From Larix kaempferi (lineage: Eukaryota; Streptophyta; Pinopsida; Pinales; Pinaceae): a stretch of 64,000 nucleotides of DNA. The notes beneath the pieces are model-generated. The model did no database searches and was not told the origin of the DNA. It saw only the letters and a list, made by a program, of their open reading frames with translations. Positions within the stretch are counted from its first letter, which is position 1. Every line of letters starts with the position of its first letter. Location: the NCBI GenBank assembly GCA_027924585.1, contig BSBM01000965.1:1550001-1614000 (forward strand). The letters are read 5' to 3'. A program made the position numbers and the translations under genes. Below are positions 1 to 9,840 of this stretch, piece after piece.

Positions 1-944
1 GCTTCTGTCTCATGGGCTTATCATTTGGATAAGTTATGATGACATGCTCTACAATGGCGGGGTCGATTCTTGGCATCTCCTCATAAGACTAGGAGAAAAC
101 ATCGTGGAATTCCTTAAATCAATTGGTATACAAAGTGATCTCCCCAGGAGAACAATCTGCCCCAATGAAAAGGTTTTCCATGACTCCAGGTTTTATGGAA
201 ATGTTGATCGGAATAGTTCTCGATATGTTTGTCATATTCCCTTCAGTATCAACAACTTTTGAAATAGAAGGGATAGCGGAAAAATCAACATTACCACCGA
301 GTCTCATAGAAAACTCTCCTCTCTCTATATTGTCTAGGTCGGGAAGAAAATAAGATCCATGGTGCATGTGTTCCCAAGGATGGTCCAGGCCTATCATTAC
401 TTCCAAAATAGCCTCATCAGAGGGAAAAAAATATCTAGATAGTCAAAAGAGTGGATAAAATCCACTGACCATGCCGGTGCATAGTCCATATCTGACTCAA
501 CAGAGACCAATGGAGTCACGATATGTTCTGTTGCACCATGTTGTGAATCTAAGTAGGCCACTTAAGCAACAGATAGGGGCACTACTGGTTTCGATTCAGT
601 GGGGAGAATCCATGGATCTCTCGTTGGACAAACCATGAAAATATCAGATGGTGAACACTCCTTAGAACCAATAAAATGAATAGGAACAGGTAAGTCAAAA
701 GTGCCCATTAATGACCCATAGAGCCCTGCTCCTAAACTCTCAGTAGCTGTGTGATACTGATCAACCAACAGGATTGTTGAATCCGATGAAGTCTGGTTGT
801 TTTCTGAGAAAATGAAAGTTGATCAACTGTAATGATCTTTCCTTCATGAGGGAACATTAAAACTCAGAAAATGATCGATGGAACTGCTTGCATTGCAAAC
901 GTCCAGCTCCTACCTAACAACAAATTGTAGTCAAGTGGAGCATC
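1..944 (-). pseudogene. Gypsy-4 protease end, linker and RT start
   Basis: Reading on from the protease through a stop, the minus strand gives DAPLDYNLLLGRSW, the conserved end of the protease. A 250-300 residue linker follows with at least two stops (pieces near 768-562 and 406-119). Then comes FKEFHDVFS, a stop, and SYEEMPRIDPAIVEH, the entry to the RT domain in this class. The catalytic part of RT lies beyond the window edge. Confidence 0.7.
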
Positions 945-2272
945 CTACACTTCAACCTCTATAGACACTAGCTTACCTGCGAGTTCAATGTCAAATGATG
1001 GTAATACTCCATGTGGACGGAATGATCTTCCATCAAAGGTGGTAAGCAAGGTGTTCGAGGGGGCTAATTCGGGTGAGCCCAAATCCTTCCAGCAAGAAAT
1101 GGACATTACGCACGTAGACGCACCCTCATCTACAACATCTTGTCTAATGGTCTTGGTACCATGGACTACTTCTATTTGGAGAGCGACGTAGTATGGAAAC
1201 TGAGGTTTGATATTTGACATATCAAAACGAGCAAGCATATTGGATAAGTCTATGCTCTCGATCTCTGCAAGAAGTGCACTACGTTGTAGTGGACAACTTT
1301 GCAATAATTCCAAACTGGACATGGCATAGGGATTTTGGGATAAATCCTCCACAACATTGTAGTTAGGAGCAGCCTGCGTGTTAGGATTGTGCACAGCCTG
1401 TTTGAAGACACCTTTAGGAATCTTCGGTAGTGAATCTACTAGTATCTCGATGTGGAGAGGGGTAGATGATTCAGGATCATCCTTATCTCTTTGCGGCGAA
1501 TCCAGAGTGTAGTTTCTAGCTCGAGTTTGTAAAAGAGTGTATGAATTAACCATGTTAATAAACGATTGATCAGCAGATGAGGCACGAGAGGTGCCCCCAG
1601 TATTGGAGTTGCTAGAAACTGAACCTTGTCTGTGAGGGAATGGGTCCTTTAAGACAGTTGGTTTCTTCTCACAGAGTAGCTTTTGGGCTTCTTCCATCAG
1701 AGGGCATTGATGGGTGAGGTGGTACTCTTTGCATAACTTGCAAGGGAACTTCACTTTCTTTTTATCCTTTTTTCCCTCCTCGACATTTTATGTGTTCTTG
1801 GGATTTTGGTGGTTCCCCTCCTGCTTCTTTCCCTTATTTTTATTGTTGTTGGGCTACCAAGGGACCTTTTGATTCGTCTGCACTTGTTGTACAGATTCTG
1901 TTTGCGAAGGGGAGGTTGCAATTGAAGTTGCTTCTGCAGCAGACTGTTTGACAAATAAAGCGTGAACATGCTTAGTTAAATCTTCAAATGCTGCAAAATA
2001 TACTGAACCCACGATGCCATCAGCATGTGGTCCAGGCTTGGGTTTAACTAGATCTATATTAAATCTCGGCGCATCGGGAATAGTATCATATAAGAGCTTA
2101 GACTGAGCATACACCAGATCAAGCTATTGGGTTCTAATGATAGCTTCCTCTTCGGAGGACACCCCATAAGTTTCTACTTCCTTAGAAATATAAGGAAGGA
2201 GTGATTTGATATATGACTTAATAGGAGCTCTGGAGGGATGTCAGATTTAATGAGCCCCTTTCTCCTTCGCCA
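945..2272 (-). pseudogene. Gypsy-4 gag C-terminus, zinc knuckle and protease
   Basis: After stops and frame shifts between 2272 and 2114, the frame gives a linker (start MYAQSKLLYDTIPD). A lysine-rich stretch follows, then a zinc knuckle CKLCKEYHLTHQC (C-x2-C-x3-H-x4-C) just after 1754. About 190 residues later comes the retropepsin segment with VDEGASTCVMS (catalytic Asp in DEGA) and FDGRSFRPHG. The DEGA form occurs in plant Ty3 proteases of this type, so it is probably not damage. The frame stops at 945, but LLGRSW-type sequence continues beyond the stop. Confidence 0.8.
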
Positions 2273-2953
2273 CTACTGAATATGGTCAGATAAGTGAGTG
2301 GATTTGTTCTTCCTGAAGGTTGACAGAAGGTCTGCGCTGACGTCATACCGAACAAGAAGTTGAAAGTGATTCAGAAAAACTGTTTCCAGATCCCAAAAGT
2401 TATCATAAGCAACAACAGGCATTTTATTATACCATTTATCTGCAGCACTAGTCAAGGTTATCTGAAAGAGCCTCAATCTGATGGAATCATCGTTCAATGA
2501 ATTAGAAGAGCACCAGAGATAAAACATAGTGACATGGTCACTAGAAACTTCACCAGTCTTACCTTCAAACTTTGGAATGTCTGAAGGCAACTTAGTGGGA
2601 ACTGATGGCCATGTAGAATTGTGGTGCACCGGATAATTAGTAAGTTTTGAAAGATCTGGCAAATTCAAAGTTTCCAGAAAAGGTAAACGAGGTCGTGTTG
2701 ATGGAATTTGGTAAGAAGGAATTCGGTAGGGGGAACCTCCCAAAACTTGGTTCGTGTACTGCTGGTTGGGGTTTCCCCCAGCCATCTGTTGTGAGGTAAA
2801 AGCGTTGTTAAAATTGCCCCATCCATAAGAAAGAGGATTGCTTCCTGGGGTACTCGTCCATTGTGGCTGGGTGTTAGCCCCTCTGTAATGTGGGTTTAAA
2901 ATGTTACCACCCCCTCCAGCAAACAGTGAGAAGGGGATGCTCCCTACAGGCAT
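2273..2953 (-). pseudogene. Gypsy-4 gag, capsid region
   Basis: A 226-residue open stretch with a Gly/Asn/Gln-rich start and then a retrotransposon gag (capsid) domain. It has the landmarks IPKFEG near residue 130, then FLWCSSN-type helices, RLFQITLTSAADKWY and FLNHF. In plant Ty3 elements this domain forms the particle shell that packages element RNA. The ATG used here may not be the original start, because related sequence appears to continue upstream to about 3100 with stops. The frame breaks at the downstream end, and the gag C-terminus follows in other frames. Confidence 0.75.
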
Positions 2954-3439
2954 ATTATATGGATTTACATTATAACGTGTTTAGGGGTTAAAACCAGGGG
3001 TAGTTCTAACATATGGTGCCATCATCGAACCCCATAGGAATTGATGTAGTGGGGATTGATCCTATTAAATATGTGGAAGGAGCAGACTATGGTATACCTA
3101 TTAAATTTTGAGCATTAATTCACAATACTCTAGGATCTTTACTGAGAGAATAACATGTACAGTATATCAATGCATAACAATCATAATAAGCATCATAAGC
3201 ATCACAAGAATCAAAAGCATGAGAGACAAGAGACACAGATTTTCTGTGGGGAAAACCTTAAGGTGAAAAACCCCACAACTTCCTCAGAGATAGAGAGAGC
3301 AATGGCTCAACCAAAGTACAACCAAAATACACTGAGATAGTCTCCTAGTAGTAGATGATCCTCCTCCTCACTAGTGCGCCACTTTCTGAGTGAGAGAGGT
3401 GTGAGTTTCCGAATGATCAAATAGAGATCTCCCGATCTC

Positions 3440-3447
3440 TATTTATA
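3440..3447 (-). promoter_or_regulatory. LTR TATA box
   Basis: The minus strand reads GTATAAATAGAGATCGGGAG. The same TATAAATAG element is kept at the matching place in the other copia LTRs (10096, 29967, 36842 and 61597-61604 minus). It is the likely core promoter of this LTR. Confidence 0.6.
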
Positions 3448-3536
3448 CTTAACCTATTTTCCCAGTTACACTATGGGATGACTTGTCTAGCTAGGTACAT
3501 CCACAATATAATATATATTTCAGGGCCGACCCCACA

Positions 3537-3579
3537 AACCACTTATACTATGAAACGAGAACTCGACACAGTTCTCGTT
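3537..3579 (+). repeat. DT1 left terminal inverted repeat and hairpin
   Basis: Bases 3537-3563 are the left inverted repeat. The inner end overlaps a local hairpin: AACGAGAACT (3554-3563), a 6-base spacer, then AGTTCTCGTT (3570-3579). Confidence 0.9.
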
Positions 3580-4315
3580 TTTCTCTCTCCTAATTTTAGT
3601 AGGTATTTTTAGCTCCGTTTCAAAAAGGGGTGATGCCAGTATCACACATTTTCATTTCGAGGCATTTTTTGGGACCTTTGAATTATCTTTATCGTAAAAA
3701 AAAATTAGTTTCCATTTTCAGGTACATTTTTAGAAATTTAGCAAAATAGCATACATTTTTAAGCAATTTATAATGAAAAACATATACATTTTGTAATTTT
3801 TTCTATAAAATAAGACATTTTTATGGACAAAATAAGACACTTTTATTGACAAAATTGTAAAAAATTCCAGACAATATAGACATTTAAAACCATTTTCAAT
3901 CAATTTTCAGATATGTTTTGTATAAAAATGATACTATTTCATATTATTTTCCGAAAAGTGTTGATTCACATAAATTCAAGAAAAACTATACAAATTATTT
4001 GTAAAAAACATATTTCAAACATTATATATAGAAATTTTATTTCTAAAATTAAGTCTGAAAGTCAAAACATTACTAATATATCTTATCAAAATATTATCAA
4101 ACTTAGCATTTTTTTCAAAACATGAAACTAATCAACAATATCATGGAGGCCAAATTCATGTCCTCTTCTGCTGCATGTTTCCCCCCTCTAACATTATAAT
4201 AAAATAAATTAAAAAACAAATTAAACTAACCCCTAACAACATTATAATAAAAAATTCCTAACAAAATTATAATAAAAAATTTAAAGAAAAATTAAAAACA
4301 AATCAAACTAACCCC
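3580..4315. other. DT1 left interior, AT-rich, no gene
   Basis: AT-rich sequence without a convincing reading frame. The short open stretch at 3913-4125 is low-complexity and has no family features. Confidence 0.6.
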
Positions 4316-4475
4316 GTCGATGCCCGGCATCGAGGGGGCCGTGAGGGCCGCCCTTTGGCGCCCAAGCGAGTGACCTCCCTTGCTTGGGTGCCAAAGGGTG
4401 GCCCTCACGGCCTCCTCGATGCCGGGCATCGACGAGGGCCCTGAGGGCCGCCCTTTGGCACCCAAGCGAGCGACC
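4316..4475. repeat. Diverged outlying unit of the GC-rich palindrome
   Basis: A 160-bp GC-rich island in AT-rich DNA, built from the same parts as the core array: GATGCCCGGCATCGA, GAGGGCCGCCC, TTGGCGCCC and their complements. Compared with core units it carries many C-to-T and G-to-A changes, for example TTTGGCACCCAAGCGA. This would fit an older copy decayed by CpG deamination. Confidence 0.8.
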
Positions 4476-5116
4476 TTTAAACAAAATTTAAAAATACATT
4501 AAAAAAAAATACTAAATATCTATATACTAACCAAATTTACATTATAAATTTTTTTTAAAAAAACTATAGAAAAACTTAAAAACAATTAAAACATAAATTT
4601 AAAAACAATAAAAAAATCTAACTATACAAAATTTTAAAATAAATTAAAAAACAAAATAATTAAAAAAAAATTAAACTATAAAAAATTAAACAAACTTTAA
4701 ACAAAATTTATAAAAAATTAAACAAACTTTAAACAAAAAAATTAAACAAAATTTAAAAAAACATAAACTACACAACAATCAAACAAAATTTAAAAAAAAA
4801 AAAAACAAAATTTTAAAAAAAAACAAAATTAGAAAAAACTATACAAAAATTAAACAAAATTAAAAAAAAAAAAAAAAAAATTTAAAAAAACATAAACTAT
4901 ACAACAATTAAACAAAATAAAAAAAATAAAATAAAACAAAATTTAAAAAATAAAACAAAATTAAAAAAAACTATACAAAAATTAAACAAAATAAAAAAAA
5001 TAAAACAAAATTAAAAAAAACTATACTAAAATTAAACAGAATTTAAAAAAAAATAAACAAAATTTAAAAATAAAACAAAATTTAAAAAATAAACAAAATT
5101 TAAAAAATAAAAAAAA
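4476..5116 (+). repeat. DT1 A-rich left arm
   Basis: Runs of A interrupted by short AATT, AAACAAAATTT and ACTATACAAAAATTAAAC motifs. The arm mirrors the T-rich arm at 5862-6480, so the two could pair across the GC-rich core. Confidence 0.8.
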
Positions 5117-5861
5117 TCAAAACAATGCAGTGGGCGGCTCTCGGGGCCCCGTCGATGCCCGGCATCGAGGGTCGGCCCCGAGGGCCGCCCATTGGCGCCC
5201 GAGCGGGCGGACGTCCGCCGCTCGGGCGCCAATGGGCGGCCCTCGGGGCCGGCCGTCGATGCCCGGCATCGAGGGCCGGCCCCGAGGGCCGCCCATTGGC
5301 GCCCGACCGGGCGGACGTCCGCCCGCTCGGGCGCCAATGGGCGGCCCTCGGGGCCGGCCGTCGATGCCGGGCATCGACGGCCGGCCCCGAGGGCCGCCCA
5401 TTGGCGCCCGAGGGGCGGACGTCCGCTCGCTCGGGCGCCAATGGGCGGCCCTCGGGGCCGGCCCTCGATGCTGGGCATCGACGGCCGGCCCCGAGGGCCG
5501 CCCATTGGCGCCCGAGCAGGCGGACGTCCGCCCGCTCGGGCGCCAATGGGCAGCCCTCGGGGCCGGCCGTCGATGCCCGGCATCGAGGGCCGGCCCCGAG
5601 GGCCGCCCATTGGCGCCCGAGCAGGCGGACGTCCGCCCGTCGGGCGCCAATGGGCGGCCCTCGGGGCCGGCCGTCGATGCCCGGCATCGAGGGCCGGCCC
5701 CGAGGGCCGGCCCTCGATGCCGGGCATCGACGGCCGGCCCCGAGGGCCGCCCATTGGCGCCCGAGCGGCGGACGTCCGCTCGCTCGGGCGCCAATGGGCG
5801 GCCCTCGGGGCCGGCCCTCGATGCCGGGCATCGAGGGCCGGCCCCGAGGGCCGCCCATTGC
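5117..5861. repeat. GC-rich palindromic minisatellite, about 105-bp unit
   Basis: Six copies of a roughly 105-bp unit, each a near-perfect inverted repeat made of two palindromes. One is centred on GGACGTCC (six occurrences, near 5208, 5313, 5416, 5521, 5626 and 5770), flanked by ATTGGCGCCCGAGC and its complement. The other is centred on GATGCCCGGCATC or GATGCCGGGCATC, flanked by GGGCCGGCCCCGAGGGC. It is rich in CpG, unlike everything around it. All six frames are open because the unit lacks TAA, TAG and TGA on both strands; these are not genes. Confidence 0.93.
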
Positions 5862-6480
5862 ATTGTTTTAATTTTTTTTATTTTTTAGTTTTTGTTTGTT
5901 TTTTAAATTTTGTTTTATTTTTTAAATTTTGTTTATTTTTTTTTAAATTTTGTTTATTTTTTTTTAAATTTTGTTTATTTTTTAAATTTTGTTTTATTTT
6001 TTAAATTTTGTTTTGATTTTTGTATAGTTTTTTTTAAATTTGTGTATAGTTTATGTTTTTTATAAATTTTATTTAAAGTTTGTTTAATTTTTTATAAATT
6101 TTATTTTGTTTAAAGTTTGTTTAATTTTTTATAAATTTTGTTTAAAGTTTGTTTAATTTTTTATAGTTTATTTATTTTTTAATTTATTTTAAAATTTTGC
6201 ATAGTTTGATTTTTTATTGTTTTTAAATTTTTGTTTTAATTGCTTTTAAGTTTTTGTATAGTTTTTTTAAAATTTTTTATAATGTTAGTTTGGTTAGTAT
6301 ATAGATAGATAGTATTTTTTCTTAATGTATTTTTAAATTTTTAATTATAATGTTATCTTAGTTTAGTATAGATATATAGTATTTTTTTTTAATGTATTTT
6401 TAAATTTTTAATTATAATGTTATCTTAGTTTACTTTGTTTTTAATTTTTTTTAAATTTTTAATTATAACATTAGTTTAAA
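5862..6480 (+). repeat. DT1 T-rich right arm
   Basis: T-rich counterpart of the A-rich arm, with TTTTTAAATTTTGTTTATT repeated many times. The first bases (CATTGCATTGTTTTAATTTTT) are the complement of the bases left of the core near 5105-5128, so the inverted symmetry runs from the core into the arms. Confidence 0.8.
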
Positions 6481-6508
6481 TGTTAGTTTAATTTGTTTTT
6501 TAAAACCC

Positions 6509-6751
6509 AAAGCTAATATTCGTGGAATAGGGAGCATTCGTGCAAGATGGGAGTGTATTAAACCAAGTCGTAGATCCCGAAGGAATATGACATCTGAAAT
6601 GATGGGTATAGATGTAGACTCAGATTGTTCGCCCATTGATAATAGAGAAGAGTATGGGTCATCTACATCTTCATCAAGTCCTTCATCTGCAGAAAATGTA
6701 GATTCTGATGGGGTGTCAGAATCCATGGATGAATTTGAAGAAACAGTGTAG
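6509..6751 (+). other. Candidate terminal exon in DT1
   Basis: An open frame ending in TAG at 6749-6751. It starts AKANIRGIGSIRARWECIK, continues with basic KPSRRSRRN, then a serine/acidic tail (SSTSSSSPSSAENVDSDG, SESMDEFEETV). Base composition becomes more balanced here than in the flanking T-rich arm. There is no start codon and no recognised domain. It could be the last exon of a lost transposase or a captured host exon. The acidic tail is partly repeated in the downstream duplication. Confidence 0.35.
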
Positions 6752-6902
6752 ATACTTTTTATTAGTATGATTTTTGTAATTGAAACTCTAGAGGAGTTTT
6801 TGATGATGGGGTGTCAGAATCCATGGATGAATTTGAAGAAGCAGTTTAGATGCTTTTTACTAGTATGATTTTTGTAATTGAAACTCTAGAGGAGTTTTTG
6901 AA
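6707..6902 (+). repeat. 98-bp tandem duplication
   Basis: GATGGGGTGTCAGAATCCAT begins at 6707 and again at 6805, and the following roughly 98 bases are nearly identical. The unit covers the end of the candidate exon and its 3' flank. Confidence 0.9.
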
Positions 6903-7299
6903 TATTTATATGAACCATTTGTTCTTGTATGGTCTAATATATTATCTCATTATGAATCGCATCATAATTCCTTTGTTTTTATATGGTTATAATGGTGAAA
7001 TTATTAGAGAAATTTGTTTTTTTGTTTAATATGCAATTTTCCTGAAAGTTGTAATTTATCTCTTCAAGAAAAAGAAAAAATTCCAATTTAAGGTTGATTT
7101 TAAAGTTTTGTTAAACAACAATATGGGATGTTTAGGCCATGGCTCTATTTTTTACCCTAAAAAAAAATACGTGTATACTGGCATCAACACTTTTCTATTT
7201 GGGGGGTGTTTTTGGTGTTTTTTTTTGCAAAAATCATCGTTTTTATGGGTAGAGTTCTCGTTCATAGTATATAGTTCTCGTTTCATAGTATAAGTGGTT
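6903..7299. repeat. DT1 right interior and right inverted repeat
   Basis: AT-rich DNA without a gene up to about 7250. A degenerate second copy of the terminal sequence lies at 7254-7272, then the right inverted repeat proper at 7273-7299, exactly complementary to 3537-3563. Confidence 0.85.
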
Positions 7300-7468
7300 C
7301 ACACATGGTGGTCTTATAACCCATCGGCAAGTACACACACTTGCGACACTTGTTAATACACATGACGACACTTCCTTATAGAGGAATAACACATCTCTTA
7401 TAAGGGTACAATAAATATATATGAAATACATAGATGAAATACATTCCGAAGTTACATATACATCAACA

Positions 7469-8956
7469 CTCCCTCTTAACTAGGAAGGTATTTCTCAACA
7501 CAAATTTGCTTGACAAGTCTTCTTCTTGGGATCATCGTCATCATCATCGTCACTACTACTGCTATCTCAACCAATCTCTGACTCTACTCGTCATAGGAAG
7601 TTCTACAGAGTCAGTCCTTTTTCATACTGGATGTAGGCCCACCACCTGCAGGTCTTCGTCATCACTGGCCATACTGTGGAATCCTCAGGACTTATTACGT
7701 GCGTCACAAAACCTCGAAAGAGCATACCAGGATGTTACAGGTACACAACTCCGACCTGTAGGATCTCCTAGGGCCATATTATAGGTGACCTCAGCACAAA
7801 ACCTCCCAAGAGCATCCCAGGATGTTACGAGCACATAGCTATACCTATAGGATCTCCCACGGATAGATTACATGTGGTCACCATAAAACCTCGCAAGAGC
7901 ATTCCAGGATATTACGAGCACACATCTCTACCTATGGGATCTCCCAGGGACAGATTATATGTGGTCATGGCAAAACCTCGCAAGAGCATCCCAGGACTTA
8001 TTACGGGCACACAGCCCAACCTATTGGATCTCCCAGTGACAGATTATATGCCATAGGACAAAACCTCGAAAGAGCATCTGCCAGATATCCCAGGGCCAAA
8101 TTATATGCCATAGGCAAAACCTCGAAAGACTATCTGCAGATCTCCAAGGGCCAAATTATATGTCCTCCCATAGCAAAACCTCGAAAGAGCATTTTCCGGA
8201 TATCCCAGGGCCAAATTACATGCCATAGGCAAAACCTCGAAAGACTATCTGCAAATATCCCAAGGCCAAATTATATGCTCATCTACACAACTTGATCCAG
8301 GGCCATAGAGTATCATATTGATACTCACCATACATCATCCTAATGTATACATGATCATCCTGATCATCATCACTGCAACATCCTGCTGCATATCATCTGG
8401 AGAAACATCATGAAGCTCGTCATCTATGATCATCCTGATCATACAATGCATCTACCTGATGCATACCAAGTATCTAGTTGATACATATCATCATACATGA
8501 TCCACCTAATCATACATGATACATATCAACATACATGATCTACCTGATCATACAATGTATCCACCTGATACATATACAAATACATGGTCCAAGCATCCAA
8601 CATGATGCATATACAAAATACATACAAATGATCCAACCGATCATATCCAGCATCCAACATGATGTGTACATACATATACATATAAATGATCAAACTGATC
8701 ATATCCAGCATCCAACATGAAGCGTACATACATATACATATAAATGATCCAACTGATCATATCTAGCATCCAACATGATGCGTACATACATATTCATATA
8801 AATGGTCCAATTGATCATATCCAGCATCCTCCTGATGCATATACAGAGCAGTAACTGGAGCATCGTCCTGATGCTCATCATCCAACGCTTACATACATAG
8901 CCATGTGAAGGATCCTCCTTCCAACATGCTTGGAATGGCTTCTGCAAATGTGTCCA
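7469..8956 (-). other. Copia-0 3' untranslated region, repeat-rich
   Basis: This is the region between the RNase H stop codon (8957) and the 3' LTR (7468) of the minus-strand Copia-0. It matches the complement of 9370-9840 and 14488-15089. From about 7690 to 8290 it holds direct repeats starting AAAACCTCGAAAGAGCAT, about 88 bp apart at first and about 65 bp later. From about 8340 to 8860 it holds repeats rich in TGATC and ATACATATACAT. The polypurine tract (GTTAAGAGGGAG on the minus strand) touches the LTR. Confidence 0.8.
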
Positions 8957-9365
8957 TCACTTCTTCCTCGAAGTGTCATCAATCAGAAGAACACCAAGCC
9001 TCTCTCTGAAGTACTCGAACTTCACTCTGGATAGTGGTTTCGTCAGCACATCTGCAATCTTCTCGTCCATCACAACATACAGGATCTTCACTGCTCCTCT
9101 CTGCACCATATCTCTGATATAGTGATATTTGATCTCTATGTGTTTCGACCTATCATGAAATACTGGGTTCTCAAACAACTTCACACAACTATGGTTATCA
9201 CAGAAGATACCAGTAGCATCCAATGGGGGATCAGATAACTCGGACAGTAGCTTCCGTAGCCTTACTGCCTCACAACTAGCTGAACAGGCTGCAACATACT
9301 CTGCCTCAGCTGTACTCAGTGCTACGCAAGACTGCTTCCTGCTAGACCAAGAGATCACACATGTA
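8957..9365 (-). pseudogene. Copia-0 RNase H (3' end of pol)
   Basis: On the minus strand this is the second half of a Ty1/copia RNase H: ISWSSRKQSCVALSTAEAEY, then FCDNHSCVKLFENPVFHDRS, KHIEIKYHYIRDMVQRG and VLTKPLSRVKFEYF, ending DTSRKK and a stop. It is uninterrupted over the family-conserved part. The 5' part of pol is missing: at about 9360-9372 the sequence switches to a plus-strand 3' region of the same family. In a complete element this domain removes the RNA strand after reverse transcription. Confidence 0.88.
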
Positions 9366-9840
9366 AGACCTGGGAGATCCGATAGGTTGGGTTGTGTGCC
9401 CGTAATGAGTCCTGGGATGCTCTTTAGAGTTCTTGCCGGTCGTGCTATGCACATAAAAGTTCCTGCGACACTCTTTTAAGGTTTTGTGACAATCACATGC
9501 AATAAGTCCTGGAGATCTGGACAGGATGAAAAAGGCCTCAGATGCTCTTTAGGATTCTTGCTAGTCAAGAGACTCTTTTAAGGTTTTGTGACGCACGTAA
9601 TAAGTCCTGAGGATTCCACAGTATGGCCAGTGATGATGAAGACCTGCAAGTGGTGGGCCTACATCCAATATGAAAAAGGACTGGCTCTGTAGAACTTCCT
9701 ATGATGAGTAGATTCAAATATTGATTGAGATAGCAGCAGCAGTGACGATGACGATGATTTGAGGATGATGATTCGCTGATAATGATCTAGAGAAGAAGAC
9801 TTGTACTGTGTCGAGAAATACCTTCCTAGTTAAGAGGGAG
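9366..9840 (+). other. Plus-strand copia 3' region and polypurine tract
   Basis: From about 9370 the sequence is the plus-strand version of the Copia-0 3' region (compare the complement of 7505-8040), with the GGTTTTGTGA and ATGCTCTTTA repeat motifs. It ends in the polypurine tract TTAAGAGGGAG directly before the LTR at 9841. It therefore looks like the tail of an element whose body was lost, back to back with Copia-0. Confidence 0.75.

Larger units (their letters stand above)
1..3108 (-). mobile_element. Gypsy-4: Ty3/gypsy retrotransposon fragment (gag, protease, RT start)
   Basis: Read on the minus strand, this block gives gag, a zinc knuckle, a retropepsin-like protease and the first residues of reverse transcriptase, in the normal Ty3/gypsy order. 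The left window edge cuts it inside RT. No LTR of its own is visible. Upstream of gag it stops at a Copia-0 LTR that appears to have inserted into it. Several in-frame stops and frame changes show it is not functional. Protease and linker motifs (DEGAST, LLGRSW) resemble non-chromovirus, Tat-like plant elements; the lineage is inferred. Confidence 0.85.
3537..7299. mobile_element. DT1: TIR DNA transposon with palindromic GC-rich core
   Basis: Comparison with the uninterrupted LTR at 9841 shows that this 3763-bp segment was inserted into the Copia-0 LTR. The ends are perfect 27-bp inverted repeats beginning AACCACTTATACTATG, flanked by CACA on both sides (3533-3536 and 7300-7303); the empty site has one CACA. 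Imperfect similarity continues inwards (TGATGCCAGTAT near 3632 and its complement near 7180). There is no recognisable transposase, so it is probably non-autonomous. A 4-bp duplication does not fit hAT, Mutator, CACTA or PIF/Harbinger, so the superfamily is left open. Confidence 0.88.
3109..7468 (-). repeat. Copia-0 LTR, minus orientation, split by DT1
   Basis: Bases 7304-7468 and about 3109-3536 together match the reverse complement of the LTR at 9841 and align along their length with the LTR at 61283-61876. The 5' end, TGTTGATGTA on the minus strand, is at 7468, preceded by the polypurine tract GTTAAGAGGGAG. The inner end is placed at the TG at 3109 from the expected length of about 590 bp; it could be some 12 bases off. 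The 3.76 kb between the two halves is a DNA transposon. Confidence 0.85.

Noticed and set aside
5032-6004. Overlapping open frames of 240-270 codons on both strands, Gly/Arg/Pro/Ala-rich
   Set aside because: They run through the GC-rich palindromic array in several frames at once; the unit simply lacks stop codons. The protein sequences are translations of one repeat and its complement.
3537-7299. CACTA-type transposon (inner end reads CACTTATACTATG)
   Set aside because: The repeats begin AACCACTT when compared with the empty site, and the duplication is 4 bp, not 3 bp.
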